Notes: generated by a model not told the origin, from the letters alone. Shown: positions 16,758 to 26,967, numbered from the stretch's first letter. The stretch is DNA of 64,000 nt from an uncultured Verrucomicrobiales bacterium (GCA_937928545.1 CALGJQ010000007.1:186001-250000); one strand, 5' to 3'. Numbers and translations: made by a program.

Positions 16758-19700
16758 ATGAGCAAACGCGTCTGGAATCCACCTGTCACTCCAACTGGAG
16801 AAGAAACCACCACTGCTTGGCGTAGTGTGGGAGAAAAAGAAGGCTCCACCAGCTTTCGCAATGTTCTCGAGCGCGAGTTCCCGCAAGGGGACACGCTGAC
16901 TGAAGAAGAACAAGGCGTCTCTCGCCGTAATTTCACCAAGCTCATGGGAGCTTCGACCGCTCTTGCTGGACTCGGCTTGGCTTCGTGCCGTCGCCCCGAA
17001 AGCTACATCGTCCCTTATAAGAAGGCTCCTGAGTGGATCATTCCAGGTAAGCCTCTTTTCTATGCGAGCACGCGTCCTGTCGCAGGTGGTGCTGTGCCTC
17101 TTGTGGTCACGACTTATGAAGGTCGCCCCACGAAGTTGGAGCCAAATCCTGATCATCCTGATTCCGCCGGAACTTGTGCGCAGACTCAGGCTTCGGTTCT
17201 CGATCTCTATTCTCCTGCCCGTTCTCAAAAAATTCTCAAAGATGGCAAGGTTGCGACTCAGAGTGAATTAAAAGAAGCGCTAGCCGCTCTTGATCTCTCC
17301 AAAACCGCTCTTGTGTTCGGCGAAGACGATTCGCCCACTCGCAATCGCTTGGCGAAAGGTCTCGCGGGCAAAGGCGCGACTTTGATTTCTTACGAAGCCG
17401 TTTCCGGTGAGCCTCTTCAAAAGGGCGTCTCGCAGGTTGTCGATTTCTCTAAAGCCACCCGTATCCTTTCCTTTGATTGCGATTTCCTCTCGACTGACCC
17501 CGTTGGTAATAGCCGCGAGTATTCGAAGAAGCGTCAAGGCGGCAATGCCGAGTATGACCAGAAGGATGATGTCGATGCGGACAAAATGAACCGCCTTTAT
17601 CAGGTCGAGACGCAATTTAGCCTGACAGGCGGGCTTGCTGATCACCGTTTGCGCGTCGCTCCAAGCCGGGTTGCGCTTGTCGCCGCAGCCATCGCTCAGG
17701 CCTTCGGAATTGGTAAGGTCGAGGTCTCAGCTGAGGATAAAGAAGCATTTTTCCCTGGTGCTGATGACGCCGCTAAAACTTTCAATGAGTGGATTGAGGC
17801 CTGCAAGGCAGATCTCCAAGAAGCCGGCGCCAATGCTCTCGTTCTCGCTGGCTCTCGCCAGACGAAAGAGGTCAAGCAGTTCGCCGCCGCCATCAATGCC
17901 AAGCTAGGTTCCAAGGCCGTCAAGGCCGTGAAAACTGATCTTGCTCAATACGGATCGCTCGCTGATCTCACTGTCAAGCTCGAAAGCGCTGCGGTTAAGA
18001 ATGTCATCTTGATGACGCCATCGAACCCGGTTTTCGATGCCGATGGTTTCGCAGCTGCGCTTGATAAAGCCGAAGTTTCCATTCACTGGGGACTCCGTAA
18101 CGATGCCAGTTCATGGGCTTGCAATTGGCACGTGCCCGCCGCTCATTATCTCGAAAGCTGGGGTGATACCCGCAGCGAGACTGGTGTTCTTTCTCTCATT
18201 CAGCCTCTCATTCTTCCGCTTTACGGTGGCATTACTGAAATCGATTTTCTCCACGTCCTCGGCGGTGGTAACTTTGCCAAAGGGGAGTTCTTCCCCGCGA
18301 TGGGCGAGGTCAAAACGACCTTCGCCGAAATCACCGGCAAGTCTGACGATGAGTCATGGCGTGTCGCTCTGATGGAAGGCTTTGTTGCCGAGACCTCATA
18401 CGCCGCCGGTCAGCTCACTGCTGGTGCGCCAAGCTTTACGGCAAGTGCAGCGCCGAGCACCGACAATCTCGAAGTCGTTTTCGCCACCGACGCCTCCATT
18501 CTCGATGGCCGCTTCATCGACAACGCTTGGCTTCAGGAATCTCCTGATCCCATCACAAAGTTGACTTGGGATAACGCCGCACAAATTTCTCCGCAGACCG
18601 CCAAGGATCTTGGGATTTACGAGCGCGTCGTTTCGCTTGAGCCAAATACTCCTCTGATGAAGATCGGTGGAAAGGTGAAAGTTTCCAAACGCTACGAGAC
18701 CGGAGAAGGTGAGGGGAATCATTCTCCCATGATCCTTCTTAAGGTCAATGGACGTGAGCTTAAAGTTCCAGTCCTCATTGCCTATGGTCACGCCGATAAT
18801 GCCATCACGCTGCCAGTCGGTTACGGTCAGGCGGCCGATGATGATCGTCCCGGTTCCGTGGCCTTCGATAAGAAGGCCCCTACAGTTGGACACGTTGGCA
18901 AAAACACCGGTTTCAATGCCTACCATCTCCGCACTTTGGAGACTCCGTATTTCGCAACTGGCGCAACGGTTGAGACGACCAAAGAAGATTATCCCGTCGC
19001 GCTCACGCAAGAGCATAACTCAATGTATGGTCGTGCAATTGCTCGCGAGATTTCGACTGGCACCTTGGAAGGAAAGGGGAGTTTCGCGGAGCAGAAGAAG
19101 AAGGTCAAAAAGCAGGGCATGGATTCCCACGCCCCTCCCAACATTTCTCTTTATAAGCCGGAGGGCAGTGACACTTGGTCGAAAGGCCCAGAGGACAAAG
19201 AGGGCAAGAAGCTCGCTGCTAAGACTCACCTCGCTGACGAAATCCACCAGTGGGGCATGGCGATCGACCTCAACACCTGCACCGGTTGTAATGCTTGCCT
19301 CGTAGCCTGTCAGGCTGAGAACAACATTCCCGTAGTCGGAAAAGACCAGGTCGCAATGGGTCGTGAGATGCACTGGATCCGGATGGATCGCTACTTTGCT
19401 TCGCAGGAGTATAAATATAAGGACGGGCACAAGGCCAAAGACGAGTCCGGCAACAAGATCGAGAACCCAGCTTGGGTCACGCAAAACCCTGAGTCCATTC
19501 CTCAGCCTGTCGCTTGCGTTCAGTGCGAAATGGCTCCATGCGAAACCGTTTGCCCAGTCAACGCGACCGTTCATACCGAGGAAGGCCTCAACTCAATGGC
19601 CTACAACCGCTGTATCGGAACTCGTTACTGCGCCAACAACTGCCCCTACAAAGCACGTCGTTTCAACTTCTTCGACTACAACAAGCGCAACCCGCTCATT

Positions 19701-20234
19701 AAAGGAAACCTCTACAAAGGACCTTTCGGCGAGAAAGCGGTGGGCGAAGCACCTTCACTCCAGCGCAACCCGAACGTCACGGTTCGCATGCGTGGAGTCA
19801 TGGAAAAATGCACCTACTGCGTGCAGCGTCTTGAGTCCGCGAAGATCAAGCAGAAGCAGCAAGTTAAGGTCAACACCTACGCTTCAGGGAAGAAGTCTTA
19901 CGAAGTCAAGGTTGACCGCATCGCTGACCTCCGCGTTAAGAAAGATAGCGTGAAAACAGCCTGTCAGGATGCCTGCCCAACGAGCGCGATTTCCTTCGGT
20001 AACCTCCTCGAGAATGACTCGAAGGTGGTTCGTGCGAAAGGCAATGTCCTCGATTCCGTCAAAATCATCAAAGGAGATGACTACGAAGAAGTGCCGGGCA
20101 GCCCGCGCAACTACGATCTCCTTCAGTATATCAATACCCGTCCGCGCACGAGCTACCTCGCTCGTGTGAAGAATCCGAATCCTGACATGCCTGATTCCAA
20201 GTATCTCGGACAGGCCACCATCAACATTCACTAA
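16758..20234 (+). CDS. actB: Alternative Complex III subunit B, molybdopterin-oxidoreductase-like iron-sulfur protein
   Basis: An 1158-residue protein fusing a molybdopterin-oxidoreductase-like region (~60-750) to a ferredoxin-type region (~820-1100). The latter has four Cys clusters beginning CTGCNACLVAC, CVQCEMAPC, CIGTRYCANNC and CTYCVQRL, fitting the three [4Fe-4S] and one [3Fe-4S] centres known for ActB. A twin-arginine-like leader (SRRNFTKLMG near residue 56) precedes a hydrophobic stretch ending LASC, so export by Tat with lipid anchoring is possible. In ACIII the ActB molybdopterin-like domain is known to lack the cofactor. It moves quinol electrons to ActA. Confidence 0.95.
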   Translation: MSKRVWNPPVTPTGEETTTAWRSVGEKEGSTSFRNVLEREFPQGDTLTEEEQGVSRRNFTKLMGASTALAGLGLASCRRPESYIVPYKKAPEWIIPGKPLFYASTRPVAGGAVPLVVTTYEGRPTKLEPNPDHPDSAGTCAQTQASVLDLYSPARSQKILKDGKVATQSELKEALAALDLSKTALVFGEDDSPTRNRLAKGLAGKGATLISYEAVSGEPLQKGVSQVVDFSKATRILSFDCDFLSTDPVGNSREYSKKRQGGNAEYDQKDDVDADKMNRLYQVETQFSLTGGLADHRLRVAPSRVALVAAAIAQAFGIGKVEVSAEDKEAFFPGADDAAKTFNEWIEACKADLQEAGANALVLAGSRQTKEVKQFAAAINAKLGSKAVKAVKTDLAQYGSLADLTVKLESAAVKNVILMTPSNPVFDADGFAAALDKAEVSIHWGLRNDASSWACNWHVPAAHYLESWGDTRSETGVLSLIQPLILPLYGGITEIDFLHVLGGGNFAKGEFFPAMGEVKTTFAEITGKSDDESWRVALMEGFVAETSYAAGQLTAGAPSFTASAAPSTDNLEVVFATDASILDGRFIDNAWLQESPDPITKLTWDNAAQISPQTAKDLGIYERVVSLEPNTPLMKIGGKVKVSKRYETGEGEGNHSPMILLKVNGRELKVPVLIAYGHADNAITLPVGYGQAADDDRPGSVAFDKKAPTVGHVGKNTGFNAYHLRTLETPYFATGATVETTKEDYPVALTQEHNSMYGRAIAREISTGTLEGKGSFAEQKKKVKKQGMDSHAPPNISLYKPEGSDTWSKGPEDKEGKKLAAKTHLADEIHQWGMAIDLNTCTGCNACLVACQAENNIPVVGKDQVAMGREMHWIRMDRYFASQEYKYKDGHKAKDESGNKIENPAWVTQNPESIPQPVACVQCEMAPCETVCPVNATVHTEEGLNSMAYNRCIGTRYCANNCPYKARRFNFFDYNKRNPLIKGNLYKGPFGEKAVGEAPSLQRNPNVTVRMRGVMEKCTYCVQRLESAKIKQKQQVKVNTYASGKKSYEVKVDRIADLRVKKDSVKTACQDACPTSAISFGNLLENDSKVVRAKGNVLDSVKIIKGDDYEEVPGSPRNYDLLQYINTRPRTSYLARVKNPNPDMPDSKYLGQATINIH

Positions 20235-20255
20235 ACCTTTCCTGCGACTGAACCC

Positions 20256-21788
20256 ATGTCCGAAGCGACCACACAGTCTGAGAACACCTCTTCAAAGGTG
20301 AAAATTCCCGTGCTTCAGCGCGAGGAGTTGATTCTCAACAACCGTTCCTACCACTGGATCACCGAGCGTATTTGCGGGGTGGTTGAAGGGCGTCAGCCTT
20401 TCCTCTGGTGGATTCTTTTCATTCCCTCCGCGATCATCGCCCTCGTGGGTGTGGTCGGTGGTTTGACTTACCTCGTTTCGACCGGCGTCGGAGTTTGGGG
20501 AAACACCAACCGCGTCATGTGGGGGTGGCCCATCGTGAACTTCGTTTTCTGGATTGGTATTGGCCACGCTGGAACGCTGATTTCTGCGATTCTCTTTCTC
20601 ACCCGTCAGAACTGGCGGACCTCGATTAACCGAGCGGCCGAAGCGATGACGATTTTCGCCGTGATGTGCGCGGGTATCTTCCCAGCCTTCCACGTCGGAC
20701 GTGTTTGGATGGCGTGGTTCCTCGCTCCGATCCCTAACTCGAACGCGATTTGGCAGAACTTCAAGTCGCCACTCCTTTGGGACGTTTTCGCGGTTTCGAC
20801 TTACTTCACTGTTTCTCTCATCTTCTGGTTCCTCGGCATGGTTCCTGACCTCGCGACGATCCGTGATCGCTGCAAGCCTGGCATCCGGAAGTTCATGTAT
20901 GGCATTTTCTCCCTCGGCTGGCGCGGTGGTAACCGTCAGTGGAGCCACTATGAGATGGCTTACCTCCTTCTCGCCGCGCTCTCAACTCCGCTCGTGCTCT
21001 CCGTGCACTCGGTCGTTTCCTTTGACTTCGCCACCTCGGTGGTTCCCGGATGGCACACCACTATCTTCCCGCCATACTTCGTGGCCGGCGCCATTTTCGG
21101 TGGTTTCGCCATGGTTCTCACCATCATGATTCCCGCGCGGGCCCTCTACGGTCTGCACGATATGATCACGATGAAGCACATCGATAACATGGCCAAGATC
21201 ATCCTCCTGACCGGAACGATCGTGGGATATGCTTACTTGATGGAGCTCTTTATCGCATTCTACTCTGGTGCGAGATACGAGGGCGCGGCCTTCCTCCTTC
21301 GGATCGATGGACCCTACTGGTGGGCCTACTACTGCATGATGGGTTGCAACGTCCTCTCTCCGCAGGTCTTCTGGTTTAAGAAGTGCCGCGAAAACCTCTG
21401 GGTCGTGATGGCGATCGCGATGTGTGTGAACATCGGAATGTGGTTCGAGCGCTTCGTAATCATTGTCACCACCTTGGCCCGGATGTGGCTCCCAGGTGAT
21501 TGGAAAACTTACAGCCCGAGTGGGGTTGATGTTTTGACCTTCGTCGGAACGATCGGAATGTTCCTCGCCCTCTTCCTCCTCTTCCTCCGCTTCCTTCCCT
21601 GCATCAACATTGCTGAGGTGAAGTGGACCCTCAAGGAGAGCGACGCTCACGATGAGGACAAGAAAGCCCATCCTGATGACGGCATCGAGTTGATCGAGGC
21701 CTACCAATACGAAATTCACGAAAATCCTGAAGGAGCGGCGAAGGAAGCTGGTCTTGAGGAAGCAACCCCAACGACGGAAAAGGCATGA
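20256..21788 (+). CDS. actC: Alternative Complex III subunit C, NrfD/PsrC-type quinol-binding membrane subunit
   Basis: A 510-residue polytopic protein of the NrfD/PsrC family with about ten membrane helices. Characteristic stretches are [21 protein letters not shown] and the His-containing [14 protein letters not shown]. ActC oxidises menaquinol or ubiquinol and provides a proton pathway in ACIII. The C-terminal ~50 residues are soluble and acidic. Its last codons overlap the start of actD by 4 bases, indicating translational coupling. Confidence 0.95.
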   Translation: MSEATTQSENTSSKVKIPVLQREELILNNRSYHWITERICGVVEGRQPFLWWILFIPSAIIALVGVVGGLTYLVSTGVGVWGNTNRVMWGWPIVNFVFWIGIGHAGTLISAILFLTRQNWRTSINRAAEAMTIFAVMCAGIFPAFHVGRVWMAWFLAPIPNSNAIWQNFKSPLLWDVFAVSTYFTVSLIFWFLGMVPDLATIRDRCKPGIRKFMYGIFSLGWRGGNRQWSHYEMAYLLLAALSTPLVLSVHSVVSFDFATSVVPGWHTTIFPPYFVAGAIFGGFAMVLTIMIPARALYGLHDMITMKHIDNMAKIILLTGTIVGYAYLMELFIAFYSGARYEGAAFLLRIDGPYWWAYYCMMGCNVLSPQVFWFKKCRENLWVVMAIAMCVNIGMWFERFVIIVTTLARMWLPGDWKTYSPSGVDVLTFVGTIGMFLALFLLFLRFLPCINIAEVKWTLKESDAHDEDKKAHPDDGIELIEAYQYEIHENPEGAAKEAGLEEATPTTEKA

Positions 21789-22342
21789 GCACGAAAGTCC
21801 GCAGAGTTTACGGCTACTTAGCCGAGTTTAAAAATGCTTCGCAGCTCTACAAGGCTGCTGAGAAGGTCCGCGATGCTGGATTCAAGAAGTGGGATTGTTA
21901 CTCACCTTATCCCATCCACGGTCTTGATGATGCCATGGGGATCAAGCGCTCCATTCTTCCTTACTTCGTCTTCATTGGCGGATTGACCGGTTTTTTGACC
22001 GCGATCACTCTGGCTTACACCACGCAGGTGGGGCTCTACCCGACCGTCGTGCAAGGCAAGCCTGCCAACATCTTCACCACCGCGGCTTTCTTCCCGGTGA
22101 TGTTTGAGCTTACGATTCTCTTCTCCGGCTTCACCGTTCTTTTTGGTCTGCTGGCGCTGATGGGACTGCCTCGTTGGAACCACCCGATTTTTGCGAGTAA
22201 GCAATTTTCCCGCGTGACGGACGATAAGTTCTTCATCGCGATCGAGGCTCGCGACGCCAAGTTTTCGGCCGAAGCCACCAAATCACTCCTCGATGAAATC
22301 GGCGGAGACAACATCGAACTTGTGGAGGACGACTCTGAGTAA
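21785..22342 (+). CDS. actD: Alternative Complex III subunit D (DUF3341)
   Basis: A 185-residue protein with the DUF3341 layout: a soluble N-terminal ferredoxin-like part ([19 protein letters not shown], then [19 protein letters not shown]) followed by two membrane helices (~58-80 and ~100-125) and a short soluble tail. In ACIII, ActD is a peripheral/membrane subunit bridging other membrane subunits. It overlaps actC by 4 bases and is followed by actE after only 3. Confidence 0.93.
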   Translation: MSTKVRRVYGYLAEFKNASQLYKAAEKVRDAGFKKWDCYSPYPIHGLDDAMGIKRSILPYFVFIGGLTGFLTAITLAYTTQVGLYPTVVQGKPANIFTTAAFFPVMFELTILFSGFTVLFGLLALMGLPRWNHPIFASKQFSRVTDDKFFIAIEARDAKFSAEATKSLLDEIGGDNIELVEDDSE

Positions 22343-22345
22343 ACC

Positions 22346-22972
22346 ATGAAATATTTTTTCCTCACACTCATTGCCCTTGCCATCCTTGTGGTGGGTCTCT
22401 TCGGTTTCCGTGGCGATAAGTTCTCGTCCGCTCCCATCGAGGTTTTCCCCGACATGGATCATCAGGATAAGGTGAAAGCGCAAACCGCGAGCACCTTCTT
22501 TGCGGATGGAATGGGTTCCCGTCGTCCCGTTCTCGGCACTGTTCCTAAAAATGCTGATAGCGGCGTCATGCCTCTCGAATTCGGAGTAGGCCGCGCTGGA
22601 TACTACTTTGACGGCAAGCTCGATGGCTCTTTCGGAAACGGAATGCCTAAAGAACTAGCTCTCAAGGAAGAGTCAGATTCCATCGGCCTCCTTGCTCGCG
22701 GCAAAGACATGTTCAATGTCCACTGCGCGATTTGCCATGGTGAATCTGGCGATGGCAAGGGTGTCGTAGCCGCCTACTTCGCCAAGGCTGACCCGATCAT
22801 CACAGTTCCTTCTCTTTTAACAGCTCTCCCCGCAACCCATCCTGATGGCCTCGTCTATGACGTGATCACAAACGGTAAGGGCAGCATGGGAGCTTATAAG
22901 CACAACATTCCCGTGCGCGACCGCTGGGCCATCGTGGCTTACCTTCGCGCTCTTCAGGCTTCTGCCAAATAA
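22346..22972 (+). CDS. actE: Alternative Complex III subunit E, mono-haem cytochrome c
   Basis: A 208-residue cytochrome with an N-terminal hydrophobic anchor (~3-20), a single CAICH haem-binding site near residue 129 and a plausible axial Met in GKGSMGAY near residue 178. These match ActE, the mono-haem carrier of ACIII. The region between anchor and haem (PDMDHQDK, VPKNADSGVMP) is typical of the family. Second cytochrome subunit of the operon. Confidence 0.93.
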   Translation: MKYFFLTLIALAILVVGLFGFRGDKFSSAPIEVFPDMDHQDKVKAQTASTFFADGMGSRRPVLGTVPKNADSGVMPLEFGVGRAGYYFDGKLDGSFGNGMPKELALKEESDSIGLLARGKDMFNVHCAICHGESGDGKGVVAAYFAKADPIITVPSLLTALPATHPDGLVYDVITNGKGSMGAYKHNIPVRDRWAIVAYLRALQASAK

Positions 22973-22999
22973 ATCCTCTTTCATCTGACTCATCACGAC

Positions 23000-24361
23000 A
23001 TGGCACATCAAGTGACATCAAAAGACATCCCGACCAAGGGAGAGCATCTGGAGAAAAGCAAAGTTGCGAAACTCCAGTTTCTTGCCGGCATCATTGGTGG
23101 GGGTGGTCTCATTCTCAGCATCATCTACCTCTGGTTTTTCGGCGGTGTTGAAAATCCCGAAACTCCAGAGCATGAGTCTTCAAAGGCACACGGTTCTTAC
23201 GCATTTTCTTGGCTCTTCGCCGTTTTCTTCGTTTTGACCATCGCGCTCGGCGGTTGCTTCTGGACCTTCCTTCATAACCTTTCCAACTCAGGGTGGGGGA
23301 CTTCAGTTCGCCGGATGATGGAAAATCTCGGCTTCGTCTTTCCTTTCCTCTTCATCTTCTGCATTCCCTTCCTTTTCCCACAGGTGCAACAGTATCTTTG
23401 GGAGTGGATGACTTCTTACAACGCAGCAGTGGATGCGCACCCTGAGATGAGTGACAAGGAAGCCTTGTTCCACAGCAGCAATACTCACGACCACCTTCTC
23501 GCCGCAAAGGTCTTTTACCTCCATCCCGGATTCTGGCTTGCTCGATTCTTTACTTACTTCATCGGCCTTGGATTCTTCATCTGGCTCGTTCGTAAGTTCT
23601 CAATCGCACAGGACACCGATAACAATCCTGGCACCAAGAACCTCTTCGCCGCCCGTAAGCACTCGTCCTGGAGCATGATCGTCTTCGGTGTCACTCTGAC
23701 TTTCCTCGCTCTCGACCTCGTGATGGCTCTCGATTTCTCATGGTTCTCCACCATGTTCGGAGTTTATATCTTCGCAGGATCGGCCCTCAACTCGATGGCC
23801 GTCCTCATCCTCACCGGGATTTTCCTCCAGCGTGCGGGTTACCTGAAGAATGTTGTCACGCAAGAGCACTACCACATCATGGGTAAGCTCTGCTTCGCCT
23901 TCACCGTTTTCTGGGCCTACGTTTCTTTCTCTCAATTCTTCCTCATCTGGTATGCCAATATCACGGAGGAGACTCGTTACTTCCTCCTTCGGAACACCGA
24001 GAACTGGAACCTTGTCAGTCTCTCTCTCGTCTTCATGCACTTCGCGCTTCCATTCCTCGCGCTCCTTCGTTCGGACGTGAAGAAGAATCAGAAGTTCATG
24101 ATCGGACTCTGCTGCTACATTCTCTTCATGCACGCGGTCGATGTCTACCACATGATCATTCCTGAGCGTGGACCTTCGGTAGGCCTTGTCGTCGACCATG
24201 CCCCAAAACTCTGGCTCGGTGGATCATGGGTGGGCGATATCATTGCTCTCGTCATCGCCGTTTCTGGTTTCCTCTTCTTCTATCTCCGCAACCTCACCTC
24301 GGCTGCACTTTATCCTCACCGCGATCCTCGAATCCTCGAGTCCGCTAACCTTCATAACTAA
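23000..24361 (+). CDS. actF: Alternative Complex III subunit F, NrfD-like membrane subunit
   Basis: A 453-residue polytopic membrane protein of about ten helices, with the ActF-type pattern: a TM near 30-48, the FLHNLSNSGWGTSVRRMMENLG loop, LSQ-like FSQFFLIWYANITEETRYF and the late HAVDVYHMIIPE. ActF is the second, quinol-poor NrfD-like subunit of ACIII and is thought to carry a proton path. It completes the canonical actABCDEF set. Confidence 0.92.
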   Translation: MAHQVTSKDIPTKGEHLEKSKVAKLQFLAGIIGGGGLILSIIYLWFFGGVENPETPEHESSKAHGSYAFSWLFAVFFVLTIALGGCFWTFLHNLSNSGWGTSVRRMMENLGFVFPFLFIFCIPFLFPQVQQYLWEWMTSYNAAVDAHPEMSDKEALFHSSNTHDHLLAAKVFYLHPGFWLARFFTYFIGLGFFIWLVRKFSIAQDTDNNPGTKNLFAARKHSSWSMIVFGVTLTFLALDLVMALDFSWFSTMFGVYIFAGSALNSMAVLILTGIFLQRAGYLKNVVTQEHYHIMGKLCFAFTVFWAYVSFSQFFLIWYANITEETRYFLLRNTENWNLVSLSLVFMHFALPFLALLRSDVKKNQKFMIGLCCYILFMHAVDVYHMIIPERGPSVGLVVDHAPKLWLGGSWVGDIIALVIAVSGFLFFYLRNLTSAALYPHRDPRILESANLHN

Positions 24362-24366
24362 ACGTC

Positions 24367-24687
24367 ATGGATCACACTCGCGACAATCCGCTTAAGCGAT
24401 TCACCGCCTTCTGGGTGGCTCTTCTTCTCGTGACTGCCTTCGGCATCGCCTGCATCATTCTTCGTCCCATGACTCATGCGAAGGTTGATTCCGCGATGGA
24501 AGCTGCCGCCGATGATCGCCGGGCCGTTCGTGCCGAGGTCGATAACGCCCAGCGCAAAAATTTAAACCAAAGCGCTCTCGACGAGGCTTTCAAGGCAAAG
24601 GCTGTTTCGCTTCTTAAATCCGAACCCAAACCTGGTAAGGTTGCGGTGCCCAAGCCCGCAGCAGAACCTGAACCCGCTTCCGAGTAA
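24367..24687 (+). CDS. small single-helix membrane protein in the respiratory operon
   Basis: A 106-residue protein with a short cytoplasmic start, one membrane helix (~13-33) and an Ala/Lys/Glu-rich tail that probably forms a helix, ending in a Pro-rich stretch. No Cys, no haem site, no family recognised. It begins 5 bases after actF, so it is translated with the complex. Its position at the joint between the ACIII genes and the oxidase-like module suggests an accessory or bridging subunit; this is inferred. Confidence 0.65.
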   Translation: MDHTRDNPLKRFTAFWVALLLVTAFGIACIILRPMTHAKVDSAMEAAADDRRAVRAEVDNAQRKNLNQSALDEAFKAKAVSLLKSEPKPGKVAVPKPAAEPEPASE

Positions 24688-24720
24688 GCTTCAACGAGGC
24701 TTTTTTAACTGACTTTTCTC

Positions 24721-26208
24721 ATGGCTGAGACCACTTCCAATGCTGAATCCAACGACGTCGCTTTGCGTGCTTCGATTGATCGCTCGCTTCGTCACCCGGT
24801 GATGTTTTTCTTCACGAGTGGAGCCGTTTGGCTTGCTCTCGCAATCGTCCTCGGACTGGTTGCCTCTGCGAAGAAGCACTCTCCGGAATTCCTGAGCTGC
24901 TTTTCTTGGCTTGATGCCGGAAAAGTCGATGGCGCTCACATGAGTGCGCTCATTTACGGCTGGGGAGCCCAAGCGGCCTTCGGAATCATCATCTGGCTCA
25001 TGGCCCGCCTTTCTCGGAAGGAGTGCACCAATGCTGGCACTATCTTGACGGTCGGACATCTTTGGAACCTCTTCGTCTTCATCGGCCTCATTTGCATCTT
25101 GAGCGGAAATGGCTCGGGAATCGCCTACATGGAATTTCCCGGATTCATCTGGCCACTTTTGATCGTCTGCTACTTGGCGATCACGATCTGGTCACTCGTT
25201 CAGTTCCAAGTTCGTGATGCCGGACACGTTTATGTCAGCCAATGGTATCTCCTCGCGGGTCTCCTTTGGTTCCCATGGATTGCCGTGACCGCTTTCCTCT
25301 TCGTTTTTGTCTTCGATGGACACCCCGTGATGGCCACCGCGATCGCGTCATGGTTTAAAGGATCACTTTTCCTCCTCTTCTTCCTCCCGACTGCCCTCGC
25401 AAGTGCTTACTACCTCGCGCCGAAAGTCACCGGTCGTCCGGTTTACAGCTACAATCTCGCCCTCTTTGGCTTCTGGGCTCTGGCCTTCCTCGGACCTTGG
25501 GCCGGTATGCAGAAGCTCGTCGGCGCTCCCATCCCACAATTCCTTCCTTACATGGGCGCAGCTGCGATGGTCTTGATCTTAATCCCCGCGATCTCGGTGG
25601 GCTTAAACATCCTCAAGACGGTTCACGGTCACGGTGACATTGTTGCCGAGAGTCCTTCGCTTCGTTTCACCAGCAGTGGAATTGTCCTCTTCGTGGCATA
25701 CGGCGTTCTTTCCTTCGTTCTGCACACCGTGCCGGCGATGAAGATGACTCAGTTCAGCTACTCAGGCTACGGTCTCGATATTCTTGGCTTTTACGGAGTC
25801 TTCTCGCTTTGTGCTTTCGGTGCGATTTACTTCATCGTTCCCCGAATCACGCGCCGGGAGTGGCTTTCACGTCGCTTCATTTCTTGGCACTACTTCCTCT
25901 CGCTCTACGGAGTGGCATCCATCGTGATTTGCGCCGTCGTTGGTGGGGTGACTCAGGGACAGGGGATCGAAGACGTCGCACAACCCTTCGCTACGATGGC
26001 CGAGCGCGCCAGTCAGTATGGTTGGGGAGTGACGATCGCTTGGGCCTTCCTCCTCTTTGCGAACCTCTTCTTCTGCCTTCACCTCCTTCTCATGTGGGCT
26101 CGCCTCGGACGTCGTTCTTCGCACCCAACTTTGTTGAAAGGGCATCACACTGAAAATCCACACGGCCCAGAAGGGGAAATCGACAACATCGGATCCGCTT
26201 CTGCTTAA
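24721..26208 (+). CDS. CcoN-like haem-copper-oxidase homologue lacking active-site ligands
   Basis: A 495-residue, ~12-helix protein aligning with cbb3 oxidase subunit I (CcoN): GRPVYSYNLALFGFWAL, YYLAPK and FGAIYFIVPR are recognisable. The histidine for one low-spin haem face survives (H73 in GAHMSALIYGWG). By alignment the rest are gone. The GHN copper ligand falls on K213-G-S, the HH pair on Q264-K265 of WAGMQKL, and the HVH haem ligands on D353-I in GLDILG. It therefore cannot form a haem-b3/CuB centre. It may scaffold the c-type cytochromes that follow. The alignment is by eye; the absence of an internal HH is certain. Confidence 0.8.
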   Translation: MAETTSNAESNDVALRASIDRSLRHPVMFFFTSGAVWLALAIVLGLVASAKKHSPEFLSCFSWLDAGKVDGAHMSALIYGWGAQAAFGIIIWLMARLSRKECTNAGTILTVGHLWNLFVFIGLICILSGNGSGIAYMEFPGFIWPLLIVCYLAITIWSLVQFQVRDAGHVYVSQWYLLAGLLWFPWIAVTAFLFVFVFDGHPVMATAIASWFKGSLFLLFFLPTALASAYYLAPKVTGRPVYSYNLALFGFWALAFLGPWAGMQKLVGAPIPQFLPYMGAAAMVLILIPAISVGLNILKTVHGHGDIVAESPSLRFTSSGIVLFVAYGVLSFVLHTVPAMKMTQFSYSGYGLDILGFYGVFSLCAFGAIYFIVPRITRREWLSRRFISWHYFLSLYGVASIVICAVVGGVTQGQGIEDVAQPFATMAERASQYGWGVTIAWAFLLFANLFFCLHLLLMWARLGRRSSHPTLLKGHHTENPHGPEGEIDNIGSASA

Positions 26209-26228
26209 TTGCCACACTTTTTTGAATC

Positions 26229-26963
26229 ATGACTTTTAAAGCATTTATCTTCGGCTTACTCGCCAGCTTCGGCTTCCCATGGCTCGTGGCGGTAGTGATT
26301 CCGTTTTCTAAGATGCGCGCTCTTGAGCCCGTGAAATATGAGGAGGGTGATGCTGCGACAGGCGTTTTCATTCCCAAGCGCGATGGACGTGTTACCGAAG
26401 GTTCTAAAGTCTACGGACAAGAGGGCTGCTACCAATGCCACACTCAGTTGATTCGCCCGACCTATGCGGGTAACGATGTCTTCCGCGGTGAATGGGCTGG
26501 TCTTCGTAAAACGCTCGATAACCCTGACACGCGTCGCGAGACTTTGGCGATGGATTACCAGGATGAGAAAGTGGCTCACATTGGTCAAAGCCGAGTTGGT
26601 CCTGACTTGTCGAACCTTGGACGTCGTCTCGAGCAGAGTTTGAAGGGCACTGGGGTTTCCCCTGAAGATTGGGTTCTTCAGCACCTTTACAATCCACGTG
26701 GAGTGAAAAACTACCGTATCGGCACGCAGGATCTTCCCGAGCGCTCGACTTGTCCGTCTAAAGCAGGTCTTTTCAAGATCGTTGATTCTTACGGTGCTGG
26801 TGGGGGACTTCTCCCCGTAGAGATCGAAGATGGAAAAGGCGTTCAAGCAAGCGACCGTGCTCGTCAGTTGGCCAGCTATTTGACTTCACTCAAGAAAGAC
26901 ACTCTCGGACAACCCTTGCCCGAATCTCTCAACACTAATCCTCAGGCTCCTGTAGAAGAATAA
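26229..26963 (+). CDS. CcoO-like mono-haem cytochrome c
   Basis: A 244-residue protein with one N-terminal membrane helix and the CcoO signature GCYQCHTQLIRP (C67, C70, H71), followed by SRVGPDLSNLGRR and HLYNPR. In cbb3 oxidases CcoO passes electrons into CcoN. The usual axial-methionine motif SxMP reads S-T-C175-P here, so the sixth haem ligand may be cysteine or may come from elsewhere. The gene follows the CcoN-like gene by 20 bases and precedes another cytochrome by 4. Confidence 0.85.
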   Translation: MTFKAFIFGLLASFGFPWLVAVVIPFSKMRALEPVKYEEGDAATGVFIPKRDGRVTEGSKVYGQEGCYQCHTQLIRPTYAGNDVFRGEWAGLRKTLDNPDTRRETLAMDYQDEKVAHIGQSRVGPDLSNLGRRLEQSLKGTGVSPEDWVLQHLYNPRGVKNYRIGTQDLPERSTCPSKAGLFKIVDSYGAGGGLLPVEIEDGKGVQASDRARQLASYLTSLKKDTLGQPLPESLNTNPQAPVEE

Positions 26964-26967
26964 GTTC

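Noticed and set aside
24721-26208. Calling this gene a working cbb3 oxidase subunit I
   Set aside because: The copper and haem ligand histidines are absent, so the usual name would mislead.
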